Of a stretch of 64,000 nt of DNA, positions 1 through 7,606 are shown in pieces; position 1 is the stretch's first letter, and each line of letters begins with the position of its first letter. Where the stretch lies: assembly GCF_003429105.1 (NCBI RefSeq), contig NZ_QVTD01000003.1, positions 124,001 through 188,000 of the forward strand, read 5' to 3'. Under the pieces are notes generated by a model. That model worked only from the letters and a program-made list of their open reading frames with translations. It made no database searches and was not told the DNA's origin. The DNA is from Peribacillus glennii. GTDB taxonomy: Bacteria; Bacillota; Bacilli; Bacillales; DSM-1321. A program made the position numbers and the translations under genes.

Positions 1-1192
1 TTTCTTTTAAATTCCTGTTTGTGGCTGAAATGATACGGACATCAACCTTTTTTGGTTTTGTTCCACCGATCCGTTGGATTTCTCTCTCTTGTATAACGCG
101 TAGCAGCTTTACTTGCAATGATAAAGGAAGCTCCCCTATTTCATCCAAAAATAGGATCCCGCCCTCCGCCATTTCAAACATTCCTGGTTTACCTTTACGG
201 TTTGCCCCAGTAAACGCACCCATTTCATAACCAAACAATTCCGATTCTAAAAGTTCAGGTGGGATCGCCCCGCAATTAATCTTAATAAATTCCCCTTTTG
301 AAGAGCGATTGCTCCTGGTGAAAAGGTTGCGTGCAATTACCTCTTTTCCAACACCTGTTTCTCCCAGCAGCAACACAGTTGCATCAACATCTGAAATCCT
401 TCCAATGACTTCGTGGATTTCCCTCATTTTATCACTTACAAAGATAATCCCGTCCATGGGGGCCATTGTTTTAAGCTTTTCGATCTCTTTTTTATATTTA
501 TTGTTTAGTTCATTGGCCTTTTTTAATTCCTGCATCAGGTCATTGAGGTCAGATAAATCACGGATATTGGTGACAACTCTTTCGATTTCACCTTCCTCAT
601 TGAATACCGGGCTGCCGGTAATGAGCGTTTCTTTGCCTGCATAATTCGGCTGAACAAGAGAAACGGTCCTCCTTTGTTTGACTACCTTATGTGTTACGCT
701 GGAAGTCAAAATCCCCCTTTTTATCAATTGGTCAACTGATTTCCCGACATAATATTCTTTCGGTATGCCGGTGATTCTCTCAATCGCTGAATTTGTACGG
801 ATTGTAATTCCGTCGCGATCGGTAATATAGATCCCGTCATACGAATTTTCAATGATCGCATCATATGCACGCTTTTGCTTTTCCAATGTTCTTACACGCC
901 TGAACATTTCATCTAAAAGCGCCGTTTCATGTCCAATATATACTTGAGATTGCTTGTCCGCTATTTTTCGTTCGCTCTTAAAAAATGCTAATTTTCTAGT
1001 TCCGATACGAGCTACAGCTGCTTTTCGTTTATCCAGGTACTCCCATTCTGTTAATACATCATGTATGTTGCTCAGGCGGCCGGGACTAACATCCAAGAGC
1101 TCCCTAAAACATTTATTGTAATCAATAAGGCAGTCGTCATGACTTAAGAGAATTGCAGGAAGCGATATTTCTCCTATTATTGAAGAAACCAT
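1..1192 (-). CDS. Sigma-54-dependent PAS/AAA+ transcriptional activator (3' end outside window)
   Basis: The reading frame opens with ATG at 1192 and runs off the left edge, so only the first 397 residues are visible. Residues about 1-40 resemble a degenerate PAS segment and about 105-215 a full PAS domain, followed by a short coiled linker. The AAA+ domain then shows Walker A GETGVGKE (277-284), the sigma-54 contact loop GAFTGA (325-330) and Walker B ILFLDE (346-351). The DNA-binding domain is beyond the window. Proteins of this class bind far upstream and remodel sigma-54 RNA polymerase in response to a ligand or partner. It lies downstream of and co-directional with the acyl-CoA genes, but a hairpin separates them. 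I found no -24/-12 promoter in front of those genes, so its target is unknown. Confidence 0.93.
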   Translation of the reverse strand, partial: MVSSIIGEISLPAILLSHDDCLIDYNKCFRELLDVSPGRLSNIHDVLTEWEYLDKRKAAVARIGTRKLAFFKSERKIADKQSQVYIGHETALLDEMFRRVRTLEKQKRAYDAIIENSYDGIYITDRDGITIRTNSAIERITGIPKEYYVGKSVDQLIKRGILTSSVTHKVVKQRRTVSLVQPNYAGKETLITGSPVFNEEGEIERVVTNIRDLSDLNDLMQELKKANELNNKYKKEIEKLKTMAPMDGIIFVSDKMREIHEVIGRISDVDATVLLLGETGVGKEVIARNLFTRSNRSSKGEFIKINCGAIPPELLESELFGYEMGAFTGANRKGKPGMFEMAEGGILFLDEIGELPLSLQVKLLRVIQEREIQRIGGTKPKKVDVRIISATNRNLKE

Positions 1193-1226
1193 TAAAAACA
1201 CCACGTTTCATGCATTAATGTAAACA

Positions 1227-1274
1227 AATAAAACCCAGCGACAAAGGAGTTCCTTTATGTCATTGGGTTTTATT
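1227..1274 (-). terminator. Long hairpin, probable terminator of the MaoC/acyl-CoA dehydrogenase operon
   Basis: An 11-bp perfect outer stem (1227-1237 with 1264-1274) encloses a second imperfect stem around 1240-1260. Read on the minus strand the hairpin is followed by a T-rich stretch. It lies about 220 bp past the last operon gene and just before the activator gene, so it may separate the two units. Confidence 0.6.
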
Positions 1275-1466
1275 AGGGAGAAAGGAAAACATGAAACTTT
1301 ACTTTCTCATAAAAATCAACACAGGATAAGTACACCACTTCCTGTGGCAACGTCTGTGTGATCCAACATCGGGTGGTCCTCAACTACGCCTCTTTTCACA
1401 TATACAGAGGCTTGCCAATCGGAAAGTTTTCTTCAGCTTTGCAATGGATTTATTATAATCACGGTT

Positions 1467-1481
1467 AGAAAACGCTTGCAT
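1467..1481. promoter_or_regulatory. Candidate CcpA cre site
   Basis: The minus strand reads ATGCAAGCGTTTTCT, which fits the degenerate cre consensus WTGNAANCGNWNNCW at every position. It lies 11 bp beyond the stop of the MaoC gene and upstream of the sigma-54 activator gene. If real, it would place the activator under carbon catabolite control. A match to a degenerate consensus can be chance. Confidence 0.45.
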
Positions 1482-1491
1482 TTATTGGCGC

Positions 1492-1896
1492 CTATTGATA
1501 CTGATGGTACACTACTTTTCCTTTTATTACTTCATTGCCTGCCTGATTTACGGCCGCAACGTCGAAATTCAGTTGGTGTTCTGTTTTCTCGGTTAGTGAG
1601 GCCCTCAGGGTGATTACATCGTTCAGAAAAACCATGCCTTTAAATCGGATGGAATAATCCTGGATGAAGCCTTCTTCGAAATGGGGAGTAAACAGCTTAG
1701 CCAAATTCCCCATCGTCCACATTCCATGTGCAATGATTCCAGGCAATCCAGCTTTTTTGGCTTCGTCATCGATGGTATGGATAGGATTATAATCCCCGGA
1801 AGCACCTGCATACTTGATCAAGTCAAGTCTGGAAACGGGTTCAAGCTGAACTTCCTTGATCGATTCGCCTACTTGCATTTCAGCTAGTTTTTTCAT
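1492..1896 (-). CDS. MaoC-type (R)-specific enoyl-CoA hydratase, catalytic HadB-like subunit
   Basis: A 134-residue single hot-dog protein. It carries the hydratase motif ASGDYNPIH at residues 32-40, with the expected catalytic Asp35 and His40. The family adds water to trans-2-enoyl thioesters to give (R)-3-hydroxyacyl thioesters. Its start overlaps the upstream gene's stop by four bases, the classic sign of translational coupling, and that partner lacks the catalytic His. By analogy with mycobacterial HadAB and ChsH-type enzymes the two probably form one heteromeric hydratase. It is the last gene of an operon with an SDR reductase and an acyl-CoA dehydrogenase. Substrate chain length or structure cannot be read from the sequence. 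Confidence 0.88.
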   Translation of the reverse strand: MKKLAEMQVGESIKEVQLEPVSRLDLIKYAGASGDYNPIHTIDDEAKKAGLPGIIAHGMWTMGNLAKLFTPHFEEGFIQDYSIRFKGMVFLNDVITLRASLTEKTEHQLNFDVAAVNQAGNEVIKGKVVYHQYQ

Positions 1897-2342
1897 ACCT
1901 TCAGTCCCTTTCTTACAGCTTCAGTTATGATTACGGCAGAGCTGGATGTAAAAATGATATTGCCAGCCAAATCTTCTCCGCCGTTTTCTAATACGAGAAA
2001 GCCCATGCTGCCGTTCTTTCCTTGTTTTTCATAATAATCCTTTACGACTGTGTAACAATAGATTTCTTCACCGACCAATAAAGGCCTTTCATAATGATAG
2101 TTCTGTTCACCGTGTATCAGGCCCTTGTTTGGCAATTTCAGGTCTTCAATGACTCCGTAATCAAACACCCGCGGAAAAGTTGGAGGTGCGATATTGCGTT
2201 TGTATCTTGACTTTTCGCCTGTTTCCTCATCCAAATAGATGGGATGCATATCGCCGATCGATTCCGCAAATTTTCGGACGGCACCTCTTTCGACGATGTT
2301 TTTGACTTTATTTGACTTCTTTCCGATTGCTTCAGTAAACAT
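1893..2342 (-). CDS. MaoC/FAS1-like dehydratase, non-catalytic HadA-like subunit
   Basis: A 149-residue protein resembling the N-terminal MaoC dehydratase-like fold. The position of the catalytic motif reads GDMHPIYLD (30-38): Asp31 is kept but the usual His is Tyr36. That fits a substrate-binding, non-catalytic half of a heterodimeric hydratase whose active half is the overlapping downstream gene. It lies 23 bp after the SDR reductase gene in the same operon. The pairing is inferred from gene order, overlap and the complementary loss of the His. Confidence 0.82.
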   Translation of the reverse strand: MFTEAIGKKSNKVKNIVERGAVRKFAESIGDMHPIYLDEETGEKSRYKRNIAPPTFPRVFDYGVIEDLKLPNKGLIHGEQNYHYERPLLVGEEIYCYTVVKDYYEKQGKNGSMGFLVLENGGEDLAGNIIFTSSSAVIITEAVRKGLKV

Positions 2343-2365
2343 GATTTTCCACCTCTCTTTATCTA

Positions 2366-3130
2366 TTAAGCTTTTGGTCCGCCAGCTACATAGATGACCT
2401 GTCCGTTAACGAAGGAGGATTTTTCATCAGCAAAAAAGGCTACTGCATTGGCAATATCGGCAGGCTTTCCGCTGCGGCCGACTGGTATATTGCTTACGCT
2501 GGCGTTAATTAAATCTTCAAAGGAAATCCCTATCCTCGCAGCTGTTTCTTTCGTCATTTCTGTTTCAATGAAGCCTGGTGCAACCGCGTTTGCAGTGATT
2601 CCATACCTTCCAAGCTCGATTGCAAGAGTCTTTGTAAACCCTTGCAGGCCGGCTTTAGCGGTGGCGTAGTTTGCCTGGCCTCTGTTTCCAAGGGCTGATG
2701 TGGAGGAAATGTTGATGATCCGTCCATACTTCTTTTCTACCATATATTTTTGGGCGGCGCGTGCGGAATTGAATGAGCCTTTTAAATGAACATCCATAAC
2801 CGTCTGCCAGTCTGTATCCGTCATTTTGAATAATAGATTGTCGCGGATTACACCGGCATTGTTTACAAGGATATCAATTGAACCAAATGTTTCAAAGGCT
2901 TCTTTGATTGCCGCTTCAACCTGGTCGGCTTCCGTAACATTGGCCACCTTTGAGAATACTTCATATCCTTTTTCTTTTAGCTCGCTTGTGGTTTGGGCTA
3001 ACGCCTCTTCATTTAGATCGATGAATGCAACCTTTGCCCCTTCCTGCGCGAAGAGTTCCACTATCCCTTTGCCGATTCCCCGGCTTCCGCCTGTCACAAA
3101 TGCGACCCTGCCATCAAAACGTCCTGCCAT
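2366..3130 (-). CDS. SDR 3-oxoacyl-ACP/CoA reductase (FabG-like)
   Basis: A 254-residue classical short-chain dehydrogenase. It shows the Rossmann motif TGGSRGIG near residue 13, NNAG near 85 and the active-site Ser...YATAK. The start at 3130 is chosen because AGGAGG lies at the right distance, while a Met six codons upstream has no Shine-Dalgarno. The family interconverts 3-oxo and (R)-3-hydroxyacyl thioesters with NAD(P)H. Between an acyl-CoA dehydrogenase and an (R)-hydratase it most likely performs the (R)-3-hydroxyacyl-CoA oxidation of an unconventional beta-oxidation cycle. Working in the biosynthetic direction is an alternative. No thiolase is present in the operon. Confidence 0.87.
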   Translation of the reverse strand: MAGRFDGRVAFVTGGSRGIGKGIVELFAQEGAKVAFIDLNEEALAQTTSELKEKGYEVFSKVANVTEADQVEAAIKEAFETFGSIDILVNNAGVIRDNLLFKMTDTDWQTVMDVHLKGSFNSARAAQKYMVEKKYGRIINISSTSALGNRGQANYATAKAGLQGFTKTLAIELGRYGITANAVAPGFIETEMTKETAARIGISFEDLINASVSNIPVGRSGKPADIANAVAFFADEKSSFVNGQVIYVAGGPKA

Positions 3131-3198
3131 TATGATTCCTCCTAACAATTTATTGTATAGTTTACTAGACTTGATCCTTTAAAATGCCAAAAAGTCAA

Positions 3199-4374
3199 TT
3201 AACCGAACTGTCCTACTTTAACATGTCCTTTAATCAGGTTTCGGGCGATGATCATGCGCTGGATTTCATCGGTGCCGTCATAAATTCTCCAAAGCCTAGC
3301 TTCGCGGTACCAGCGTTCGATCGGAAGTTCTCTTGTATAACCCATTCCGCCATGGATTTGCATGACCCTGTCCACAACATTATTGCCCATGTTAGCTCCA
3401 TAAAGCTTTGCAATCGATGCCAAATGGCGGTTATCTTCACCATTGTCGAGGGCAAAAGCTGCATTGAGCACCAGCCAGCGGGCCGCTTCGATTTCCACTG
3501 CTGAGTCAGCAATCTGCCACTGGATGGCTTGTCTTTCTGCTATTGGCTTGCCAAATGTCACGCGTTCTTGCGCATAATCAATGGCCATCTGCAGCAGGCG
3601 CTCTGCCGAACCGACCGCACGCGCTCCTACAATCCATCTTGCAAAGCCTATCCATTCCAGTCCTAGCTGGTAGCCGCCATGCACTTCGCCCAGTATATTT
3701 TCCTCTGGTACACGGACGTTTTCGAATACAAGCCCAGCAGGTCCCCATTCTCCCATCGTGTCAATATATTCTGATCTCCAGCCCATATCCCTGTCGACAA
3801 TAAAGCAAGTAACGCCTTCACGTCCTGTTGCCTGATGCTTCTCTTTATCAGTAATGGCGATTACCATTACGAAATCAGCTTCATTACCGCCGGTAATAAA
3901 TGTTTTTTCTCCGTTCAATACCCATTCATTTCCTTCTTTTACTGCAGTCATTTTGATATTCCTGGTATCGGAGCCTGCACCCGGTTCTGTCATGGCAAAG
4001 CAGGATTTCTTTTCCCCGTTGATGGTAGGGATCAGGTATTTCTTCTTTTGTTCTTCGTTTGCATAATATAGTATGTTATCTGCCGATCCCCCGAATTGGA
4101 AAGGAACGAAGGTTTTGGAAACCTCCATGTAAACAAGCGCTAGCATCATTTGCCCGAGGTTTGCACCACCGTATTCCTCAGGCGTATTGATGCCCCAGAA
4201 GCCTGCTTCCTTGGCTTTTAATTGTAGTTCCTTTAGTTTGCCGGGCGGAAGGCTTGGCTTGCCTTCCCTCTCATTTCTCAAAACATCGTTTTCAAGAGGC
4301 ATTAACTCTTTTTCTACGAATCTTCTAATCGTTTTTTGGACCATTTTCTGTTCGTCTGTAAGGCGCAAATACAT
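3199..4374 (-). CDS. Acyl-CoA dehydrogenase (Asp at catalytic position)
   Basis: A 391-residue flavoprotein with all family landmarks: MTEPGAGSD for FAD binding, the RVTFGKPI stretch and IHGGMGYTRE. It removes two hydrogens from an acyl-CoA and passes electrons to ETF. The catalytic loop, usually YEGT, reads YDGT (365-368), so Asp366 replaces the common Glu. Related variation is known in some branches, so activity on an unusual acyl chain is plausible. It is the first gene of the operon with the SDR and the MaoC pair. A promoter with a 20-bp palindrome lies upstream at 4445-4495. Confidence 0.9.
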   Translation of the reverse strand: MYLRLTDEQKMVQKTIRRFVEKELMPLENDVLRNEREGKPSLPPGKLKELQLKAKEAGFWGINTPEEYGGANLGQMMLALVYMEVSKTFVPFQFGGSADNILYYANEEQKKKYLIPTINGEKKSCFAMTEPGAGSDTRNIKMTAVKEGNEWVLNGEKTFITGGNEADFVMVIAITDKEKHQATGREGVTCFIVDRDMGWRSEYIDTMGEWGPAGLVFENVRVPEENILGEVHGGYQLGLEWIGFARWIVGARAVGSAERLLQMAIDYAQERVTFGKPIAERQAIQWQIADSAVEIEAARWLVLNAAFALDNGEDNRHLASIAKLYGANMGNNVVDRVMQIHGGMGYTRELPIERWYREARLWRIYDGTDEIQRMIIARNLIKGHVKVGQFG

Positions 4375-4444
4375 AGACTCAACTCCATCCCTTAATTGCT
4401 AGTATATTTACTAATAAATATAAGTATGCCTTGTTATTATGTTT

Positions 4445-4464
4445 CATACCAACCAGTTAGTATG
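4445..4464. promoter_or_regulatory. 20-bp palindromic operator, TetR type
   Basis: Half-sites CATACCAACC and AGTTAGTATG are complementary at 8 of 10 positions. The palindrome lies directly downstream of the -10 element of the acyl-CoA dehydrogenase promoter, over the likely start point, where a repressor would block transcription. No regulator gene is adjacent, and the site differs from the one shared by the TetR gene at 23.9 kb. Confidence 0.6.
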
Positions 4465-4465
4465 T

Positions 4466-4495
4466 ATAATACTAGTTTATTTAGAAATTTCGCAA
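4466..4495 (-). promoter_or_regulatory. Sigma-A-type promoter for the acyl-CoA dehydrogenase-SDR-MaoC operon
   Basis: On the minus strand, -35 TTGCGA (4495-4490) and -10 TATTAT (4471-4466) are separated by 18 bp. The start codon of the first gene is about 90 bp further on. Confidence 0.55.
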
Positions 4496-4586
4496 AAAAC
4501 AAGTTTTTTTTGCTACTTTTATGTTTGGTTACCAATCCAGCGGTTTACATTAGGTTTATTTCCAAAGTGTATAACCGCTGAATCGG

Positions 4587-4910
4587 CTATTTAACCAATC
4601 CCTTTGTTTGTTCGAATTGGGTATACAAATCTTTAAGCGCTGCGATTAACGCATTTGTTGCCTTGCCGCGATAATGTGTTTGAATCAGCTGCAGTGGAAA
4701 ATCAATTCCCTCCCGCAAACTGTGTCCCCGAAGAAGACTGCTGACATAATTTCGGCCATGCTCGGTTGCCAGAGTGCATGAAGCTTCCAGTATTACCCCA
4801 TATTTGCAGTCTATTTCGACGGTGATCGTTAAAGATTCAAAGACACTTTTAGCTGCCATTCCCTGTGGAAGCCTGGCGTGTCCCGCGATGAATAAAGTGT
4901 TATTTGGCAC
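4587..4910 (-). CDS. DUF3870-family protein of unknown function
   Basis: A 107-residue protein starting at GTG 4910 with GGGGGA seven bases upstream. It has the features I associate with DUF3870: an N-terminal FIAGHARLPQGMAAK stretch, the segment VEIDCKYGVILEASCTLATE, and a C-terminal YRGKATNALIAALKDLY stretch. No catalytic motif or membrane segment is visible and no function is established. It is the third gene after the CoA-transferase and acyl-CoA dehydrogenase, 64 bp downstream of the latter. This suggests a role linked to catabolism of a CoA-activated carboxylic acid. The family assignment is from memory of its pattern, not a search. Confidence 0.7.
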   Translation of the reverse strand: MPNNTLFIAGHARLPQGMAAKSVFESLTITVEIDCKYGVILEASCTLATEHGRNYVSSLLRGHSLREGIDFPLQLIQTHYRGKATNALIAALKDLYTQFEQTKGLVK

Positions 4911-4974
4911 AGAAAATCCCCCAATATACTAGATATCTATCTTTAATAGTATATGGAGTTTTCTAAATAATCAA

Positions 4975-6192
4975 TTATCTGTTGGCGGCAGATACCTTTT
5001 CATTCTCATTCCAGGCAGGAAGACTTTTATTCAATGGCTTATCTTCCCGGTAGCCAAGAACATATTCAGCTTGCATGACAGTGTGGATTTCCCTTGTACC
5101 CTCATAAATAACCGGCGCTTTTGAATTTCGAAGGTATCTTTCTACCGGATATTCATCCGAATAGCCGTATGCGCCATGTATTTGGACAGCGTCGTTTGCC
5201 GCTTCATTGGCGTAATCACAAGCCTGCCATTTAGCCAATGATGTTTCTCTCGTGTTTCGCTTGCCTTCATTTTTGAGGCAGCCGGCTTTAAAAACAAGCA
5301 GCCTTGAAATCTGAAGTCCGGCCTCCATTTTGGCGATCATTTGCTGGACCAGTTGGTGTTTGCCGATTTCTTTGCCGAACGTGCTGCGCTCATGGCAATA
5401 CTTTACGCTTGCCTCCAAACAAGCCATTATCTGTCCGCAAGCACCCGCCGCTACCGTAAACCGGCCATTATCAAGTGCGGACATCGCAATTTTAAAACCT
5501 TCTCCCTCTTCTCCCAATAGATTCTCTTTTGGGACTCTTACATTGTCAAAGAATAATTCACCGGTATTGCCGGCACGGATACCAAGCTTTCCTTTAATTG
5601 CTTTAGAGGAGAAACCAGGCATGCTGCGTTCCACGATAAACGCTGAAATGCCTTTATGCTTTAGGTTTTTATCAGTGTAGGCGAATACAATGAAATGGTC
5701 GGCAGCATCGCAAAGGGAAATCCATGTTTTTTGACCATTCAGGATGTAATGGTCCCCATCCCGCACCGCATTGGTTTTTAAGGCAGCCACATCGGAACCC
5801 GCATTAGGCTCGGTCAGCCCGAATGCACCGATTTTTTCTCCTTTTGCCTGTGGGATCAAATACTTTTGCTTCTGTTCTTCGTTGCCCCATTGCAGAAGCG
5901 TCATGCTATTCAATCCCGTGTGGACGGAAACCGCTGTCCTGAATGCTGTGTCGCCCCGCTCCAGCTCTTCACATACAATGGCCAGGGTATTATAATCCAT
6001 CCCGCTGCCGCCGTATTGTTCCGGAATGCACACACCCATTAAATCCAATTCAGCCAGCCGTTTCATGATGTTGGATTCGAAGTGCCCCTTTCTGTCCCAC
6101 TCTCCAATATAAGGCATGATTTCCTTATCGACAAAGTTCCTGACAACCTTACGCACCATCTCTTGTTCTTCCGATAAATGAAAATCCATCAT
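4975..6192 (-). CDS. Acyl-CoA dehydrogenase (glutaryl-CoA/short-chain type)
   Basis: A 405-residue enzyme with LTEPNAGSDVAAL for FAD binding, YCHERSTFGKEIGKHQ and IHGAYGYSDEYP. The canonical catalytic loop YEGT is at 363-366, with Glu364 as the base. The start is preceded by AAGGAGG. Two adjacent Met codons are possible, and I keep the first. It follows the class III CoA-transferase gene by 10 bp, so the pair probably activates a free acid as its CoA thioester and then dehydrogenates it. The exact acid cannot be told. The pairing of CaiB-like transferase with a dehydrogenase is seen for carnitine, glutarate and itaconate-type pathways. Confidence 0.9.
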   Translation of the reverse strand: MMDFHLSEEQEMVRKVVRNFVDKEIMPYIGEWDRKGHFESNIMKRLAELDLMGVCIPEQYGGSGMDYNTLAIVCEELERGDTAFRTAVSVHTGLNSMTLLQWGNEEQKQKYLIPQAKGEKIGAFGLTEPNAGSDVAALKTNAVRDGDHYILNGQKTWISLCDAADHFIVFAYTDKNLKHKGISAFIVERSMPGFSSKAIKGKLGIRAGNTGELFFDNVRVPKENLLGEEGEGFKIAMSALDNGRFTVAAGACGQIMACLEASVKYCHERSTFGKEIGKHQLVQQMIAKMEAGLQISRLLVFKAGCLKNEGKRNTRETSLAKWQACDYANEAANDAVQIHGAYGYSDEYPVERYLRNSKAPVIYEGTREIHTVMQAEYVLGYREDKPLNKSLPAWNENEKVSAANR

Positions 6193-6202
6193 TATATCCT
6201 CC

Positions 6203-7387
6203 TTAGATTATTTTCCCATTTTTAAATTGGCTGATTTGTTTTTCGTTGTATTTTAAATCCCTTAAAATATCTTCCGTATGTTCACCGGCAGCGGGCGGAT
6301 GCTTTCTGAGCGCTGCAGGTGTCCTTGAAAACTTTAAAGGGCTTCCGACCAGCCGCACATTTCCCGCAGTTGGATGATTGCAGTTCCAATCCATATTTCT
6401 TTCCTTAACAAGGGGATCCTGAAAGACTTGTTCTAGATTGTTGATCGGGCCGCATGGAATTCCGTGGTTATTCAAAAGGGAGACCCATTCGGCTGCCGGT
6501 TTTTGTCTTAACGCCTCTGACAGAATTTCGATTAAAAGACCCTTATTTTTAACCCTTGCTGAATTGGTGGCAAACCTTTCGTCACTTGCTGCCTGTTTAA
6601 GGCCAAGCACTAGGCAAAGATTTTTGAATTGGCGGTCATTGCCGACAGCGATTGCCAACTGCATGTCACTGGCTTGAAATGTTTGATAGGGAACAATATT
6701 CGGATGCTCATTTCCCAATGGTTCCGGAATGGTTTCGGACACCAGAAAGTTGCTGGCTACATTAACCAAAGCACTTAACTGGGAATCGAAGAGAGAAATA
6801 TCAATGCTTTGGCCCTCACCCGATCTTTCCCTTTCATTCAAGGCAGCCAATATGCCAACCGCTGCATATAAACCGGTAATCACATCTGATATGGCGACGC
6901 CAACCTTCATCGGTCCGGTTCGTTTATCGCCGGTTATGCTCATTAAGCCTGACATTGCCTGGATAATGAAATCGTATCCTGGAATGTCTTTGTATGGTCC
7001 TGTTTGACCGAAACCGGTTATGGAACAATAGATAAGGCCTGGATTTATTTCCTTTAGGTTCTCATATCCCAAGCCTAACCGTTCCATTGTACCTGTCTTA
7101 AAGTTTTCGATCACCACGTCTGAACCCGCTATTAGCTTTTTGATAATTTCCTTGCCGTCCTCCGATTTTAAATCCAGAGTAAGGGCCCTTTTGTTGCGGT
7201 TCGCACAAAGATAGTAGGCACTTTCCTCCCCAGCATAAGGAGGGCCCCATTCCCGGGTATCATCGCTTCCTCCGGGAGCCTCCACTTTCAAAACATCTGC
7301 TCCCATGTCTCCTAAAATCATTGTGCAGTATGGCCCCGCCAACACTCTAGTCAGGTCCAATATACGCAATCCTTCTAATGCACCAAT
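6203..7387 (-). CDS. Class III (CaiB/BaiF) CoA-transferase with probable ATT start
   Basis: The protein starts in typical family fashion at GALEGLRILDLTRVLAGPYC and carries the conserved KVEAPGGSD..R and NRNKRALTLDL segments. Length is about 394 residues, normal for the family. Class III enzymes move CoA between carboxylic acids through an aspartyl-CoA intermediate. The only in-frame ATG (7429) lies inside a terminator hairpin and lacks a Shine-Dalgarno. GGGAGG at 7401-7396 is followed after 8 bases by an in-frame ATT at 7387, matching the family N-terminus. A GTG at 7396 overlaps the Shine-Dalgarno and is unlikely. It heads an operon with an acyl-CoA dehydrogenase and a DUF3870 gene. Confidence 0.85.
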   Translation of the reverse strand: MGALEGLRILDLTRVLAGPYCTMILGDMGADVLKVEAPGGSDDTREWGPPYAGEESAYYLCANRNKRALTLDLKSEDGKEIIKKLIAGSDVVIENFKTGTMERLGLGYENLKEINPGLIYCSITGFGQTGPYKDIPGYDFIIQAMSGLMSITGDKRTGPMKVGVAISDVITGLYAAVGILAALNERERSGEGQSIDISLFDSQLSALVNVASNFLVSETIPEPLGNEHPNIVPYQTFQASDMQLAIAVGNDRQFKNLCLVLGLKQAASDERFATNSARVKNKGLLIEILSEALRQKPAAEWVSLLNNHGIPCGPINNLEQVFQDPLVKERNMDWNCNHPTAGNVRLVGSPLKFSRTPAALRKHPPAAGEHTEDILRDLKYNEKQISQFKNGKII

Positions 7388-7410
7388 GGTGAACACCTCC
7401 CTTAGTGGAA

Positions 7411-7454
7411 AAATAAAAAAGCCAGCCATATCAAAAAAATTGATACAACTGGCT
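7411..7454 (-). terminator. Leader terminator (attenuator) ahead of the CoA-transferase
   Basis: On the minus strand, AGCCAG (7454-7449) pairs with CTGGCT (7425-7420). TATCA/TGATA extends the stem after a 3-nt mismatch, and a run of T with one A follows. It ends only about 10 bp before the Shine-Dalgarno of the CoA-transferase, so it can act only by attenuating that gene's transcription. Confidence 0.75.
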
Positions 7455-7456
7455 TT

Positions 7457-7571
7457 AATCTATTACGCTGCTTCGGGCTGACGAAGTCAAATAGATTTCT
7501 CAGTTACGTTTATATGGAAATTTCGAAAAATTCACTGGTCATGAAAGCGGTTTACTTTCTAGGAGTGAATT
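7457..7571 (-). promoter_or_regulatory. Structured 5' leader, riboswitch- or attenuator-like, class not recognised
   Basis: Between the promoter and the leader terminator the transcript can form a stem GAAAG/CTTTC (7559-7543). It can also form a two-tier hairpin: AATCTATT/AATAGATT (7497-7490 with 7464-7457) enclosing CGAAG-type pairing CTTCG/CGAAG (7486-7482 with 7475-7471). I do not recognise T-box, SAM, TPP, lysine, purine or cobalamin signatures. The architecture of structured RNA then terminator then ribosome-binding site is what cis-regulatory RNAs look like. Confidence 0.5.
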
Positions 7572-7577
7572 AATGTC

Positions 7578-7606
7578 AGAATACTAAAGATTCATTCATT
7601 TGTCAA
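7578..7606 (-). promoter_or_regulatory. Strong sigma-A promoter for the CoA-transferase operon
   Basis: The minus strand reads -35 TTGACA (7606-7601), a 17-bp spacer and -10 TATTCT (7583-7578). Transcription would start near 7571, leaving a leader of about 170 nt. The spacer contains TGAATGA, a half-site resembling the Bacillus FadR operator, but the second half is not present. Confidence 0.75.

Noticed and set aside
4538-4580. 8-bp inverted repeat CAGCGGTT/AACCGCTG after the DUF3870 gene
   Set aside because: The loop is 27 nt and no T-run follows on the gene strand, so termination is not supported.
7411-7571. T-box or known metabolite riboswitch
   Set aside because: Characteristic conserved boxes (for example the T-box bulge sequence, SAM or TPP cores) are not found, so only an unclassified leader is reported.
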